From positions 26,008,298 through 26,072,297 of the forward strand of contig CM034603.1 in NCBI GenBank assembly GCA_020091685.1: 64,000 bases of DNA, written 5' to 3'. This DNA comes from Lutjanus erythropterus (lineage: Eukaryota > Chordata > Actinopteri > Lutjaniformes > Lutjanidae). Each line of letters opens with the position of its first letter. Position 1 is the first letter of the stretch. Position numbers and translations under genes: made by a program. Below, piece after piece: positions 48,901 to 61,510 of the stretch. The notes beneath the pieces were generated by a model. The model was not told the DNA's origin. It saw only the letters and a program-made list of their open reading frames with translations, and did no database searches.

Positions 48901-50195
48901 GTTAGATAATGACTCAGTTTTCTTCGATTGTTAACACAGGTCCAAACTGAAGCCATATCATCAGTAAAACATAAGTCTGTGTGGTCCAAATTGTGAATCA
49001 TTTTCCATTCCTTTCACACAAAATCCATTCAACGACCACATTTTCCAAAATCCATGAACTCTTTTCTTATTCATACTCCACCGTTTTCAAAACAGAAACT
49101 ATTTGCAGCACATTTTCTGGCAGCATACAGTTTTCAAAACTGTTTTTTTTTTTTAAGAAAACATTTTATTTATTAAGCACTCTCACAAATCACTAATCTG
49201 CCTCAAGAGGCTTTACAATCTGTTGTTCTTAGACTGTCGATTTGTATGAGGAAAAACATCCTCCAAAACCCTTTAACAGTAGCAATTTATAAAATTAGAA
49301 TATGTATTTACTTTTAGGTTTAATTATGTTTGTATTGCCATTGTTCTGTTATAGTCAGTGAGTCACTTAAAGCTCAATAGCTTTAAAGACATACTTCCTC
49401 ATGACACAATGTTTACAGTTAAGTACCATAGAGAGTTGAAATAACTTGTACTTAGGAACTGTATAAATTGACCATATTTCAAGGTGTTTATCTTTCCAAC
49501 TCAAGTTTATGTAATTAATTGTGAGCCAGATTCTGCCCGAGGCGTTATGGGGTCATAAATAAAACACTTTTCTCACTCACTGGTGTCATGCCTTGCAGAT
49601 AATTTTGACTTTATTTTTCACTGTTTTCGAGTAACTGTCTCTGATGTGTCTGTCTCGACCGAACCACCATGGAGGTAAAAATAATTTGGCTCACAACAAG
49701 AAACGGTGCTGCTGTTACTCTGCTATTCAACATATGGTGCCGCACTGGGGCAGCTGCTGTATTATAAAATCGAGGACAGTGCAGTAGGCTATCTTAAAGT
49801 TATAGTTACATATCTGTGAATATTTGATTGATTTTTTGCTTATCAAATCATTCTGGGCCTTAATTTGCCCTTTTTCATCTGCATTGACTGGGGTTGGCTT
49901 AAACAAGACCTGATTAACAGCCAGTTGAAAAATGTTTGCTTCCTCCTGAAAAGAATCCTTCATAAAGCATTTGACTAATGACTTTGCGCGGGAGGAAGTA
50001 TTTGTAATGTAGAAAGACATTGCAAATGAGTTTGCAAGGTCACGTCTTAGCGTACAGTCCATGTAAATGAGCTGTGAGAGCCAGAGGAAGGAGAACTTAG
50101 GTGGCACTTTACTAATGAGCAGATAAGCTTTGTTTGTGCCAGAGAAACACAGACAGTGGGAGGATCAAAGGTCTGACGCTTTCCAAACTGAAATG

Positions 50196-50196
<1 letters not shown>
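48901..50196. other. Non-coding spacer
   Basis: No supported gene. A minus-strand open frame of 126 codons (49727-50107) has no recognisable domain. Confidence 0.45.

Positions 50197-50226
<30 letters not shown>
50197..50226. repeat. (CA)n microsatellite
   Basis: About fifteen CA units. Confidence 0.95.
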
Positions 50227-50230
<4 letters not shown>

Positions 50231-51329
50231 GCCACCACAGAACACATAGAACATGAAATGGCTGGTACGGTGCACAGAGGGCAGCTTATTCAAATTTCTA
50301 ATAAACCGTTTGAATGATAACATTGATGTGTTCTTCTGGATCTTTTAGTTTGTATTGGCAGGATAAACATCCTGTTTTGTGAACAACATTATTTTGTGTA
50401 CTTGTATCAACATCTGCTAATCTAAAAACCACTCTGCTTAGAAATAAACTACTTCAGCACCTCCTGTGTTATAAGTTTGATATTCAAGTAATTGTAGAAG
50501 AATCTTGCATCTTTTCAGTGAACTACTGATAAAAGCATATGCAGTTGGCCAAATGTCATTTTAAAAAGGTCACAGATGTGTGTTGAACCATGCCCCCTGC
50601 TGGGGCAGAAGAGACTAGATGTGTCTCAGCTGGACAGATCTGATGACTTTCTGAATTCACGTAATGTGAAAACTGACTTTAAAATGAAGCACAAAGCACT
50701 TGTTGGTCTTCAAAACTGTTTTGTTCTGAAATTATCCAGCGATTAAGTATAAGTTTACAAAAGTATGCCTTGTTTTGATATTGTTAGGTATGCACAGATT
50801 AACTATTATAACAATCACAGCTCAGTAATCTGTATTTGGTGAAGTGCAAATAATGAGGTTTATACAAATATTTATTATTTATGTATAAATTCAGTGTTTC
50901 TTTGTTTTTTTTGTTTTTTGTTTTTTGTATTTTTTTTTACAATAGCAGCACAGAGTCTGCTGAAAATCACTTTCCTGTTACTTTTCCTAAAAAACCAAAT
51001 CAGTGTTTTAGGGCAGTGCTAACTTACACCTCATGTGTTCTGATATATAACCTGATATATAAAATATATGACAAAAGAAATTTGCATTTATGTTCTTGGA
51101 AAGATCAACTCTAGAAGAGTTTTTACAGTTTAGTAAACATTAAAACTGAGTTGTTTAGCTGCTCAGTTGTTGTGAGATACAATATATTACCATGCTTGAT
51201 CAGCGGGCAATGAATTTAAAGCATAAATAAAATAGGGACTGGCAGAAAAACCCAAAAGGAGCATTTTACCCAAATACAGATAAATGTATTTCCATCCTAA
51301 ATATTACAAATAATAAAATAATATATGTT
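50227..51329. other. Non-coding spacer
   Basis: AT-rich, with T-rich tracts near 50900-50938. No gene or known repeat seen. Confidence 0.45.
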
Positions 51330-51422
51330 GCATTACTGTTGCTACATTTTGTGCTGCTGTGTCAAACTGAATTTCCCTGAGATCAATAAAGGTACATTTC
51401 ATCTTGTCATATCTTATCTTAT
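51330..51422 (+). mobile_element. LINE/SINE 3'-tail fragment
   Basis: Contains CTGAATTTCCCTGAGATCAA, then TAAAGGTAC and an ATCTTATCTTAT end. Fish retroposon tails of this kind read 'AATTTCCC...GATCAATAAAGT' followed by ATCT repeats. Confidence 0.5.
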
Positions 51423-52269
51423 AGCATGCATCATAATTTTAGTAAATGTTCTACCCTTTTAAATTAAACTTGGGTCCATATCAATAAATTCTGTGTGTAT
51501 TATTTTGGTCTAGGTGGGAACGTTCTGTAAAGTTTGGTGCATTTTCATCCACAGGAAAGCACATTTTTGTCACTAAAAATACATATTCAGGGTATCACAA
51601 AATAAAAAATGAAAACTAAAAAAATAACACACCAAGTAGTGTTCAAAAAATTTTGTTGTAATTGCTTTGATGTTTTGCTTTATAAATCATTTTCTTTAGG
51701 TGAATGGAGGAAATTTACCACAAGTTACCTGCCATTTGTGCTCGATCTCCTAAAATAATCTAACAAAAAATAAGTAATAGACTTAGACTTTCAAACTTTT
51801 TATGCAATCTTGGTAATTAGCTTTAAAAATTAATTAAAGTAGCATTTACAATATAACCATCCAGTTACAGGCTCAAATTGTGATTTTTTTTTAAAAATCA
51901 ATTTTTAGTCAATTTATAATACTGAATAAAAGTTAAAGGAATTTGTTTTACATATTTAGAAAAACATCTTAGCAATGGACCTGACAATTTACACTCGGCT
52001 GACTTAAATGGCACTAAAGTGTTGCCTTCTATGGTCACAACACAAGCACACTGCATATTTTCAACATCCAAAAGATTCTGTTTTTTTTTCCAGACAACTT
52101 ACTGCATGTAGTAGCAATGCTCCCTGCTAGGAGACAAAGTCACAACTTTGACTAGATTGACTCAACATTAAAACTGAAGCCTAGCACACAAGAGCCCCAT
52201 TCATATTCTATTGACAGAGCAGCTTGTCACTAATCTTTATTATCACACAGCAAATGAATATTCTCTAGG
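51423..52269. other. Non-coding spacer
   Basis: AT-rich, no recognisable gene or repeat. Confidence 0.45.
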
Positions 52270-52620
52270 CAAACACACCTTGATGTTGTTCTCACTGATG
52301 TTCGGCAGGCCATTTAATCCAGCACCGGGGTGTTTCCCTGCTGCACCGGTCCGCAGCGTGTTGTTCTAACCGAGGTTGTTAAAACCACCACGCTGCTGTT
52401 AAAAATACATTCCCCAGAGGGCTCGCTCAGGTCTTAACATTTAAGCAGGACAGAAAGCTTTAAGTCTCATTTAATGGAAGGTCAATATTAGTGTAAAGTT
52501 CGCAGTGTGTCCTTTTCATTTTTACACCTCGAAGAATGTAATTGCAGCGGTGCACTTAAGAATTAATGCCGCGTTATTGTGTTTTCTCATATTCCAAATC
52601 CAGTCTGGCGGTCTGGATCC
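52270..52620. promoter_or_regulatory. Candidate regulatory block
   Basis: Block of balanced composition with many CpGs (for example CACCGGTCCGCAGCGTG and AATTAATGCCGCGTTATTG) in AT-rich flanks. It shares no words with the dispersed repeats seen elsewhere. Composition resembles vertebrate conserved non-coding elements; conservation itself is untested. Confidence 0.27.
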
Positions 52621-52849
52621 TGAACTGTGGAACATAAAATAGCAAGAGAGAGGCCTGGTAGACTGACTAAACTCTGACTGCATGACTCATGAAAGCTTTG
52701 ACCTGTGGTTTACTTTGTCCATTCAGAGACAACTCACGACACAGTTTTCTGATTCTTAATTATCTCCATGACTGACTTCTAATACAAATATCTTCTTCTA
52801 CTTGAGCTTTTTAGCTATGCTGGCCATTTGTCTCCAGGAGTAGTGATGT

Positions 52850-53640
52850 CAGTCACGCCACCACTTTGGTCCAGACCAAAATATCTCAACAAGAATTTCA
52901 TGGATTATCATGAAATTTTAAACAGACATTTATGGTCCACAGATTATGAACCCAATTGACATCAATGATGCCCTGACTTTTCCTCTTGCATTGCCAGAGG
53001 GTCAGTGCTTTCAGGTTATCCAGTAATCAATCTCAGCACCTAAAGGACAGATTAGCACTAATTTTCATGTTTTCAGATGAATCGTAATGACTTTGGTGAA
53101 GTCAGGTCAATTTTATTTATGTAGTGTCAAATCACAAAAGAAGTTATCTCAGGGTACTTTTCATATAGAGCAGGTGTGGATTTTATTAGACTTTATTATT
53201 TACAGAGACCCAACAATTCCCACCATGAGCGAGCACTTGGTGACAGTGGTGAGGAGAAACTTTAAACTTGCAGACCTAGGCTCTGGGGGCGGGGTGTCAA
53301 TCTGCCACGACCGGTTGAGTCGAGAGAGGGGGAGAACCCCTAATGCATGAAATTGACATTTGTGGTTTTGAGTGAAATATCTCAAAAATTACTGGATGGA
53401 TTGCCATGAAATTTGGTCCTGACATTAATGTTCAAATTTAGTGATCCTGTAACTTTTTCTCTGAATTTTTCCAATACACAAGTTTATGACCAAATGCCTG
53501 TCTCTAGTGATAATTAGACAAGAGATGACAATTGACAATTAGACGAGATGGTGAACTTGGTAAACATTACCTGCTAAACACCAGCATGCTTTGCCATTGT
53601 GGGGACGTTAGCGAGCCAACCTTAGCATTTAGCTCAAAAT
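52850..53640. mobile_element. Second copy of the GCTAATATTAGC-type repeat, interrupted by another repeat
   Basis: Outer parts contain TTTCATGGATTATCATGAAA, GATTGCCATGAAATTTGGTC and CCTTAGCATTTAGCTCAAAA, as in the copy at 35225-35710. The stretch 53100-53345 is foreign to this family: the outer repeat stops after GACTTTGGTGAA and resumes at AAATTGACATTTGTGG. Confidence 0.55.
53100..53345 (+). mobile_element. Dispersed repeat, uninterrupted by the hAT element found in its relative
   Basis: Contains GTAGTGTCAAATCACAAAAG, TTATTTACAGAGACCCAACA, GAGCGAGCACTTGGTGACAG and CGACCGGTTGAGTCGAGAGA, a well-known fish dispersed repeat order. The copy at 29605-30115 is the same family with a hAT insertion. 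Confidence 0.65.
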
Positions 53641-53645
53641 ACCAG

Positions 53646-55501
53646 CAAAGAAAACCCATAGACTGTACAATAAATAGTGGACAGAGCTTCCGGGTCTGAA
53701 AAGTGAAGGTGAGGTGTGTTGTTTTGTTGTAGGCCTAAAGAAACTTTGTAAAACTTGAGAAACTCTGAGAAACTTTGCAGCCAGGCAGGCCGCCATTTTT
53801 CCTGCTGAATGGATGAGCCAATACCAAGCGGCGTCCAACTTGCAGTACATCACCCACCAGCTCCACAGTCTTGTCAGTACTGCACATGCTCTAGTTGAAA
53901 AAAAGAAAGATGGCAACATGCATAATGCCAAACTCAAGGCTTCAAACAGTGTGACTGTAGACTCTTTTTTCTTGTTCTGACTCAACATAATATCTAGCGA
54001 ATCTGTTAAGGCCACTGCGTGATGATGAAATCCATCATACACAGTAAAAGAGGACATCGTCGTCTCCTGCACATATTCTGGAATCTGTTCCTCCCACGAC
54101 AAGTCGGTCAAAGTGCGATGGCTCGTAGTTTTATAAGCATTCCCAAAATGAGTAGCCAGTATCTCTGTGTGTTTACATTGAGGTTTTGCAGCTCAGAGTC
54201 AATGCGAGAGAGGATCTCCTGAGCCCTGTGTTTATACTGTCTGTTTCCTGTATGGCTGCTTGGGAGCCTGTGAGGGAAGAGACAGTGCAGTCAGAGACCA
54301 ATCAAACATAAACTCTGAACAATGGACGATGGACACAGAAGAATTTTCCTCCAAATACACAGTTTTAGGGTATCTGTGTTGGTGCCATCCAAGGACAAAG
54401 TTGTGGAAATGTTCAAGATACAGATGTTCATGCACAGAGAGCACAAATCATTAGCTGATATTCTTCCATCAGACTTTATCTTAATGAGCTCTGCCCTTTC
54501 CGGGTGAATTATAGTCATTAAGAAACATGGCGATATCCCTCACAGCCGTATCTGGAGTGAAAGTGACTTTCATGACACAGCTCTTTGACTCTCTGGGGTA
54601 ATTACACTAAGTTGTATGTTTATGTTAACTAATAGGCCCCATGATGTTTGCAGACTGACCACAGCTGCAGCAGCGACTGACCAGCGGGCACATGAGCTCA
54701 ACCCAGTGGATGCCAGGCGAATCTATCAGACTTTGATCCAGCAGCTATCAGGCGAAGCTTGCCGCACTATCAAAGCACCATCTCTCCTCAGAGCAGGCTT
54801 GTCTTTCTTATCACAACACGGACCCTGCCTCACTCACACAACTGGACCCCGGCGCTTGGGTGGTCTCAGGGCTTAGCTGCGTAATAACGGTGCCTGGCTG
54901 TTCCAAGAAGACGCAGAAAACAGTGAGAATGCCTCATTTCAGACAGATAGGAATCGCCTGATAACCTTGATGGGACTGATAAGGCAAGCTGGTGTAAATA
55001 GAAATGAAGTAAATGAAATGCTTGAGAGATGGAGACGTGAACCAAAAAAATGACCAAGATTATAGTGATTTCATAGGTATAAGTATCAAATCCCATGCAT
55101 TCGTTTCATGCCCATATCTGAATTTTGTGGAAGCCTGTCTGAGTCCCATCCTTGAGAGGTAATGAGAGGAGGAGCACAGGTGCAGCTGGAGTCTCAAGTG
55201 TGGAGCTGAGTGCTGTATTTCCTTCTCTGCTGCCACTGTCCCATGTCCCTGACCTGGACCTGGACTCTTTGCAGGAGTGGAGGACAGAGGAGGGGGGTGT
55301 GGTCTCATCTTGTCTACTCCATTTCCTGCCTTCCACACCAGCTCTAATTGGAAATTTGGGTGGCCCTGTTTATTTACATGGTTGAAATGCAGCGAGGTTG
55401 TATTTATATTTTCATGGCGCGTTCTCAGCAGTGCCGCATTACATAGCCTTCCCCTGAGATCGCTGTGGGAGACGGAGAGGAGTGTAGAGTAGCCCGATGG
55501 T

Positions 55502-55505
<4 letters not shown>
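53646..55505. other. Non-coding spacer
   Basis: No supported gene. A 160-codon minus frame (53629-54111) crosses sequence that looks like a dispersed repeat rather than an exon. The 86-codon plus frame at 54616-54876 has no recognisable domain. Confidence 0.4.

Positions 55506-55554
<49 letters not shown>
55506..55554. repeat. (TG)n microsatellite
   Basis: About 24 uninterrupted TG units. Confidence 0.97.
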
Positions 55555-55556
<2 letters not shown>

Positions 55557-55884
55557 GAGGGAAGAGTGATGGAGGCTGAATGAGGTCTAATCTCCTTCAA
55601 TGTAAATCTGCGCTTAATGATTTTAAGGTAAGACCTTCAATTTATCTGTGTTGCCTTTGTTCTTGGATTCTCTGCAGGCTAAATTAAACAGAATAAGACA
55701 CTATTACTGGATTAAAATTAATCAAATATGTCAAAATATTCACAGAAGAAGAGAAAAAGTAATAGACATAAAACACAGATTTGATATCCAACATGGAACA
55801 AATATTTCAGAAGCAATGGAATAAATAACTTCACTGCCAAACTGAGCTATCCCCTTTTTAGTGCATCAGAAATCCCGTTAACAA

Positions 55885-56400
55885 TTATCAGTGATGAAAA
55901 GAACTCAAGTAGAAGCACTGTTTACATTATTGAAATATTACTCAACTACAAGTAAAACTGTTGTCAAAAAAAGATGTAAAAGTACAAAGAATTCTTCTCA
56001 GTATTAGTTACTTTTTAACTATCAGCACGATCAATAGCAGGCATTCAACCAAACAAGTTTCTGTTTCTCCAAATCTTCTGTCCAAATTAACCCCAGGTCT
56101 TTCACTGCTCTGCTCATTGGTCACAGCCACTTCTCCAAACCTGAGACTGCTTCAGCGTTCATTTGTTTGCTCATGGTTTTCACTGGCCTGTCTGTGATCA
56201 GATGTATTGGCTATAAATATGCAAATGACAGGTTTGGATAATAATTCAAATTGTAGACATATTCAGTAAGTTGGGGTTTTTTTTTAAGTAACTAAGTAGA
56301 TTTCATAGTGCAATGTATACTTAAGTGAGAGTAGAATTACAGACTTGAAAAAATACTTGTACAAAAATACAAGTACCAAAAAAGATATAATTACAGTAAT
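55885..56400. mobile_element. Diverged copy of the AAGTACTT-type dispersed repeat
   Basis: Starts CAGTGATGAAAAGAACTCAA and GTAGAAGCACTGTTTACATT, and ends with ACTTGTACAAAAATACAAGT. It is related in word content to the repeat at 10435-10945, although the middle is unlike it. Confidence 0.45.
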
Positions 56401-57531
56401 TTGAGAAGCTGTAATTAGGTTTCCACTTTAGAATCAGACTACCTATGTAAACGATTCATAAATTGTTCATAATTAGGTTTTTCATTAATTTGTAAATCAG
56501 TTACAAATGATTAAAAACCTGTTGCATAAAAATGGCAACGGTGACCTGTTGCTTGCCAAATAGTAACATCTAATTTATCAGCACTGTTGAGCCTCAGATC
56601 TCATTGCTGATTTGACTTACTTTGTCGTCAGCAGCGTTTATACCTGTCAGCTTCGTCAAATACAACCATCAGTTTATTTTAATAGTCAGAAAGCTTTGGC
56701 AACAATTTGGCAACAAATTAACATATCAGATTACCAGATTCACACACCGATGCACACAGTGGTAAGCACTAACTGGATTTTACCAAAAACTGAGGCCACA
56801 TTTATAACTTACTTATAATTGTTTGTTAATGATTTATAAAGTGTTAACAATTAATTAATTATACACATTTATAAATCATTTATTAAAGTATTTTTATTGT
56901 AAAGTGGTACTGTATTTAGGCACTTTAACCCCTGACAATTATAGATATTTATTCATAGTTCTGAGTCAGAGAACCAATGTATTACTTGCAAAGTAAGAGC
57001 ACGAATTCGGGTCATCAACTAGAACTCGAGGATTTAAAGATTTATGTGTCACATATTCAAGTAATGTGTAGTAAAATGCAGTTTGGCCTTCTCCAGAAGA
57101 ATTTGGGGGAAAAAAGAAATTTGACAGAATATATGTAAAATATAAAGGAATATATGTAAAAGCAAAAATGGACATATGTCACAACTGCATCAGAACTATC
57201 AAACTGTGTTCAGTGCAAAATGTCCTTGAATACACTCTGCAGCTAAGATTAAGAAATGTCAATGCCTAATCCAATACTGTTAGGAAAATGACTTAATACA
57301 AGGCTGTAGTTTCAGAAATTACACACCAGCCTCAGACCCTGTAACCTACAGGTCTCTGAGGTCCCGTAAGTATACATGGATAAAAATGATCCTTAGATGA
57401 GCCATGTCAGAGTGGTGGCAGTGTGTGTTTATCTTTCAGTCCGGGCTGTTGAGTGGCGGAAGGCAGAGCTTTCTAGTCAGGCCACTGCTGCAGAGAGCCT
57501 GGACCTGACTCTGGATAAAGTAAACACGAGT
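56401..57531. other. Non-coding spacer
   Basis: AT-rich with many ATTTATAAAT-like words at 56790-56880. No gene recognised. Confidence 0.45.
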
Positions 57532-57570
57532 GCACACACACACACACACACACACTCACACACACACACA
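57532..57570. repeat. (CA)n microsatellite
   Basis: CA repeat with one CT interruption. Confidence 0.95.
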
Positions 57571-57908
57571 TGCACTCACAGGGTTGTCCCGTCCTCCTCC
57601 CTGCCCGTCAGCTGGAGACCACACACCCAGACCACACAGAGTCTGAGAACAGGCCTAGTCACTCTCACGCAACACAGCCCACGAGCTGTCACTCTGACCA
57701 CCTCCGTCTCTCTGTCAGCACTGGGTCTGCGTGTCACTTTGACGCACAACAAAGTATATCTGTGTTTAGAAAGATGGAAAAAGAAAGAAGTACAAAGTCT
57801 TTCTTTTTTTTATAGGTAATTGCAGGAAATCCAGGGAGCATGATTTGATCATGTTAATAAAACCAAATTAATTGAGGAAATAAACCATAAAAATTGTGCT
57901 TGTGTGCA

Positions 57909-57934
57909 TGTGTGTGTGTGTGTGTGTGCGTGTG
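57909..57934. repeat. (TG)n microsatellite
   Basis: About twelve TG units with one CG. Confidence 0.95.
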
Positions 57935-58234
57935 CACTCCTGCATGTGTGTTGATATGTTGAGACAGGGGTGTTACAGGGAGTCACGTCTCTGGGCCATT
58001 AAGAGTGATCAAAGGGGTTGTGAATGCACAGATTACTGCAGTCCAACCCTCAAATGTGTGAACATCATGTTTTTTTCCCCTTCTCTCTCTCCAGCTCTTC
58101 AAGTTCAGTAACCAACCAATGATATATCACACCCTGCTGGTCATTTATTTTACTGCACATGTATCAATGCTCAGTCACTTTTTCTTTGATGCCTGGTAAG
58201 CATTTACATTGTAGCTTGAAAATCAGCCACATTT

Positions 58235-58330
58235 AATTTTACAGTACACTAATAAGACATCACAAGTCATACCTTGCATCAAATTAGACAAGGTAACATT
58301 TCCTGCTTTGTCTAATAATATTTTAATGTA
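58235..58330. mobile_element. Partial copy of the 61.5-kb foldback element
   Basis: TTTTACAGTACACTAATAAG, then ACATCACAAGTC and CATCAAATTAGACAAGGTAA parallel the left end of the element at 61511-61988. Confidence 0.5.
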
Positions 58331-59097
58331 ACATCTCCAAAACCTCTGCAAGTTGCCAGCCAAACTAAACAGGCAGCCCACCCCTTTGCATCAGTGCCAG
58401 GCAGAGCATCATATTGTTCTGCTTATCAGCCTTTATCTGTTTATACTCATGTCTGAAGTCATCTTATTGTTTTCCATTACTTTTCTGCTGCTTATCCGAC
58501 AACTGTTACGGCTTTCCTGCCATCGTAATGTATTGGGTCGAGTACATTGTTATCTGAAGAGGCTCAGATAAACACAGACATCTGAAAACAATTCATGCCG
58601 ATTAATTGTGCCAATAAAATTTTTATTCACTGGTGATGTAGAGGAATTCCCATGCCGTGTGCAGGTCATAGTCAGTGTATTATGAATAATAGGTTATTAT
58701 AATAATAATGTAATGATAATGAAAGGATGAAAGAGAGAAATCACACCTTCTTAGGTATCTATTACAAACCATTGACATGATCATCTGTCAACTATTTATC
58801 TCGGTGTTTGCTCCAATGAGTTACCGCTTCCTAACAACACAGAACCAGCAGTGGGCCTGTGAGTGATGATTGGTAGATTTGCAGAGTCATTTTGAGGGGT
58901 CAAAATTTGTGAGAAGGGGGGGAATGAGGTTAACACTTTCCGAACCGTGGGGTCAACAAGCAGGATCAGCCAGCGTCGACTCAGGTTAAACAGGACTGTC
59001 ATCAAATCCTTCTCAGGGGTCTGACCCCAAACATACAGGGGTCGTGCACTGTGAGTGTAGTCTTGAATTACCTCGGGTATGTTCCCAGGGAATGGTT
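58331..59097. other. Non-coding spacer
   Basis: No gene or known repeat recognised. Confidence 0.45.
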
Positions 59098-59452
59098 TTA
59101 AAGGTCCAGTATGTAAGATTTACGGGGGGTTATTGACAGAAAATGGCAGGCATAAAATATAATATTTATAAATATATTTTCATTTGTGTATGATCAACTG
59201 AAAAAAGAGAATAGTGTTTTTGTTTTCTTTAGAATGAGCTTATCATATCTACAGAACCAGAATGAGCCTTTTATATCCACAGGTGAAGTGGGTCCTCCTC
59301 AGTAGACCGGACAAACTAAACACTGGCTCTAGAAATACACTTTCACATGGCTTCTCCTACACATTTGGAAGAGAGGAGTAAGGCTAAGTGTTTGCAGTCT
59401 GCAAACTAACTGCTAGATGCTATTAAATCCTGCACACTGGTCCTTTTTTATA
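59098..59452. mobile_element. TTAA-type MITE, about 355 bp
   Basis: Left end TTAAAGGTCCAGTATGTAAG; right end CACACTGGTCCTTTTTTA, the inverted counterpart with a damaged last few bases. Internal AAACACTGGCTCTAGAAATA and GAATGAGCCTTTTATATCCA are typical of a very common percomorph repeat. Confidence 0.7.
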
Positions 59453-59553
59453 TTGTAGTTTAAGCTACCCTGCAGTATATAAAGTAAAGTAACTAAAGTA
59501 ATTAATTAAGTTACACAGTCATTAATTGGCCCCACCTTTACCAGCTGCAACAT

Positions 59554-60308
59554 TTAAAGGAGAAGTGTGTGATTTCCAGTGGCATCTAGCGTTCAAACCT
59601 TAGATTGGAACTAAGAGGATTTACCCCGACACCGCCCCTCTCTCACCAAGAGTACGGTGGCCGCCAGCGGACAAAATGGCTAGCGAAAGCTATCTCACAA
59701 CAAACTACAATTATGTGTGTAGGATGAATTACCTGTCCAGCAGAAAACAGGCAACCTCGGCGTCACTGTGAAAACGTTTGTCCTCCATCAGCGATTTCCG
59801 ACGTGTAAACGCTATGCCGATGTTGATTCGTGTTTTTGCCGTTTCCTGTCATGCTTGCGTTTACTTTCTTCGCGTCTCTGCTTCTTGGATGACGGGGTCT
59901 CACTGTCCGCTGCTTTTTGTTCTGGTACAGTGTATGTATGATCCTCCATTTGTCAAAACTGTGCCAGTCAAGGTTCACAACGCTAAATGGTCTGCCAGCA
60001 ATCACCCGCGTCTATCCTCCCCGTCTACTTCCGTGTTTACGCTGCGGCGTCTACGTAAGGTCGCCATGGGCTTCCCAAGACTCACTGTTAGTGCAGTTTG
60101 TCCGCTCTGCACTGCCGTAGACGGCGCAGGATGATGATCTCCGTAAGTCGACCCAACTGTATGTAACTATAAATGGCGATTTCTGAAGTAACGGGAACAT
60201 ATAGATTATGAGTTTACGTTGATTGATAATAATAAATAACATACTTATATATAATATATCTCATTTATGTACATAAATTCCTGTAATTATTACACACTGG
60301 TCCTTTAA
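59554..60308. mobile_element. TTAA-type MITE, about 755 bp, with unusual interior
   Basis: Left end TTAAAGGAGAAGTGTGTGAT, right end ACACACTGGTCCTTTAA (reverse TTAAAGGACCAGTGTGT). Both ends carry TTAA at 59554-59557 and 60305-60308. The interior is CpG-rich compared with its neighbourhood, with open frames of 118 and 80 codons that resemble no protein I know. Confidence 0.65.
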
Positions 60309-60389
60309 GGGATACAAGCATCAATAATTATAATCTACTACTATAACATATATGAATCTGAAATGAAATATTACATATTTCTATTTCTC

Positions 60390-60480
60390 TGTTTGTTGTA
60401 ATACGTCCCTAATTACCCTCTAATACAGTCCAATAATGATCTAACTATGGAAAATACCCTTTAGTTTACAGTACAGTCAT
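60390..60480. mobile_element. Partial copy of the 61.5-kb foldback element
   Basis: CGTCCCTAATTACCCTCTAA, then TTTAGTTTACAGTACAGTCA match the right half of the element at 61511-61988. Confidence 0.5.
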
Positions 60481-61510
60481 GGAGCCATGTCTCTCTGGCA
60501 CAGCAAGATCTTTTTATGTACCTGCAGCAACAAGAACCAGCAGATGTCAGCAAAATACAGCTACAGTTTTCTGATGATACCACATTTATTTCTTGCCTCA
60601 GAGCCTTGATGTATTAAGACACATAAACACATGAACAAATCAACACTGCTTTTGATAGAAACTGCATTCCGAATATGTAGCACACAATCCGAATAACAAG
60701 GTCATTCTTGAATGAGTTTCAGAGAATATGAGCACAAATGTCTGGACAAGTTTTGCAGTAAGTGTCATCAGTGGAAATGCCCCTATAATTGTAGTAAAAC
60801 TCCCCAATGATGTGAGAAAGGTAATAAAAATAGGATTAGATAGAAATATTACAATATCAAATACTACGTGACATTTATTTTTGTGACACATTTTGTTATT
60901 TCTTTTTCTGAGGTGGAAGAAATAAGCATTTCCTATTAGATACTGAATCACTTTTGTCCCTGTCAAATTAATCATAGTGTCTGAGTCAAGGTGGAACCAG
61001 CAACATCACTTTCTTTAGAAGAAATTTCTGAATGTTAGTGTGAGTTTCATTTCTCTGAAGAAATGTACGTTTTCGGTGATGTTTGGGGGCATTAGTTGAC
61101 TAAACCGTCTGCTCCAAAGCTTCGAGTGAAAGGCTAAGGCGATGTCGCTTGGAGTAACGGCTCATATGGGCGGAAAAACTGAAGCCTGACTACAAATGAT
61201 GTGGCTTCCTGCAGAGGGGGAAACACCATGGCAAATGTGTGAATGCGCTTTTCTTTTTTTTTTCCCTTTTTTTAGAGGGGGGTCTTTTTTTCTAACCAAA
61301 TGTGACTTCTCCCTCCCTTTGTTTGTAGATCAAAAAGAGCTCAAAGATAAAACAGCACAGCAGACATGTGAAGTAGAAGATTGACAACTTTATTTCAAAA
61401 TAAATCATTTATCCTTATCACAGTCTTATATTAATCAATTTCCACATAACCTCCAGTCCTTGTCATTATTCAAAGATACTGTACAAAATATTAAAACAGT
61501 GTATCAGTTG
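60481..61510. other. Non-coding spacer
   Basis: No supported gene; a T-rich tract lies at about 61253-61274. Confidence 0.45.

Noticed and set aside
49727..50107. 126-codon minus frame
   Set aside because: No domain, biased amino-acid content and no neighbouring exon signals.
53629..54111. 160-codon minus frame
   Set aside because: Overlaps the end of a dispersed repeat and looks like repeat-derived sequence; no recognised protein.
59778..60134. 118-codon plus frame
   Set aside because: Falls entirely inside a TTAA-type MITE.
60640..60975. 111-codon minus frame
   Set aside because: AT-rich hydrophobic chance frame with no homology that I recognise.
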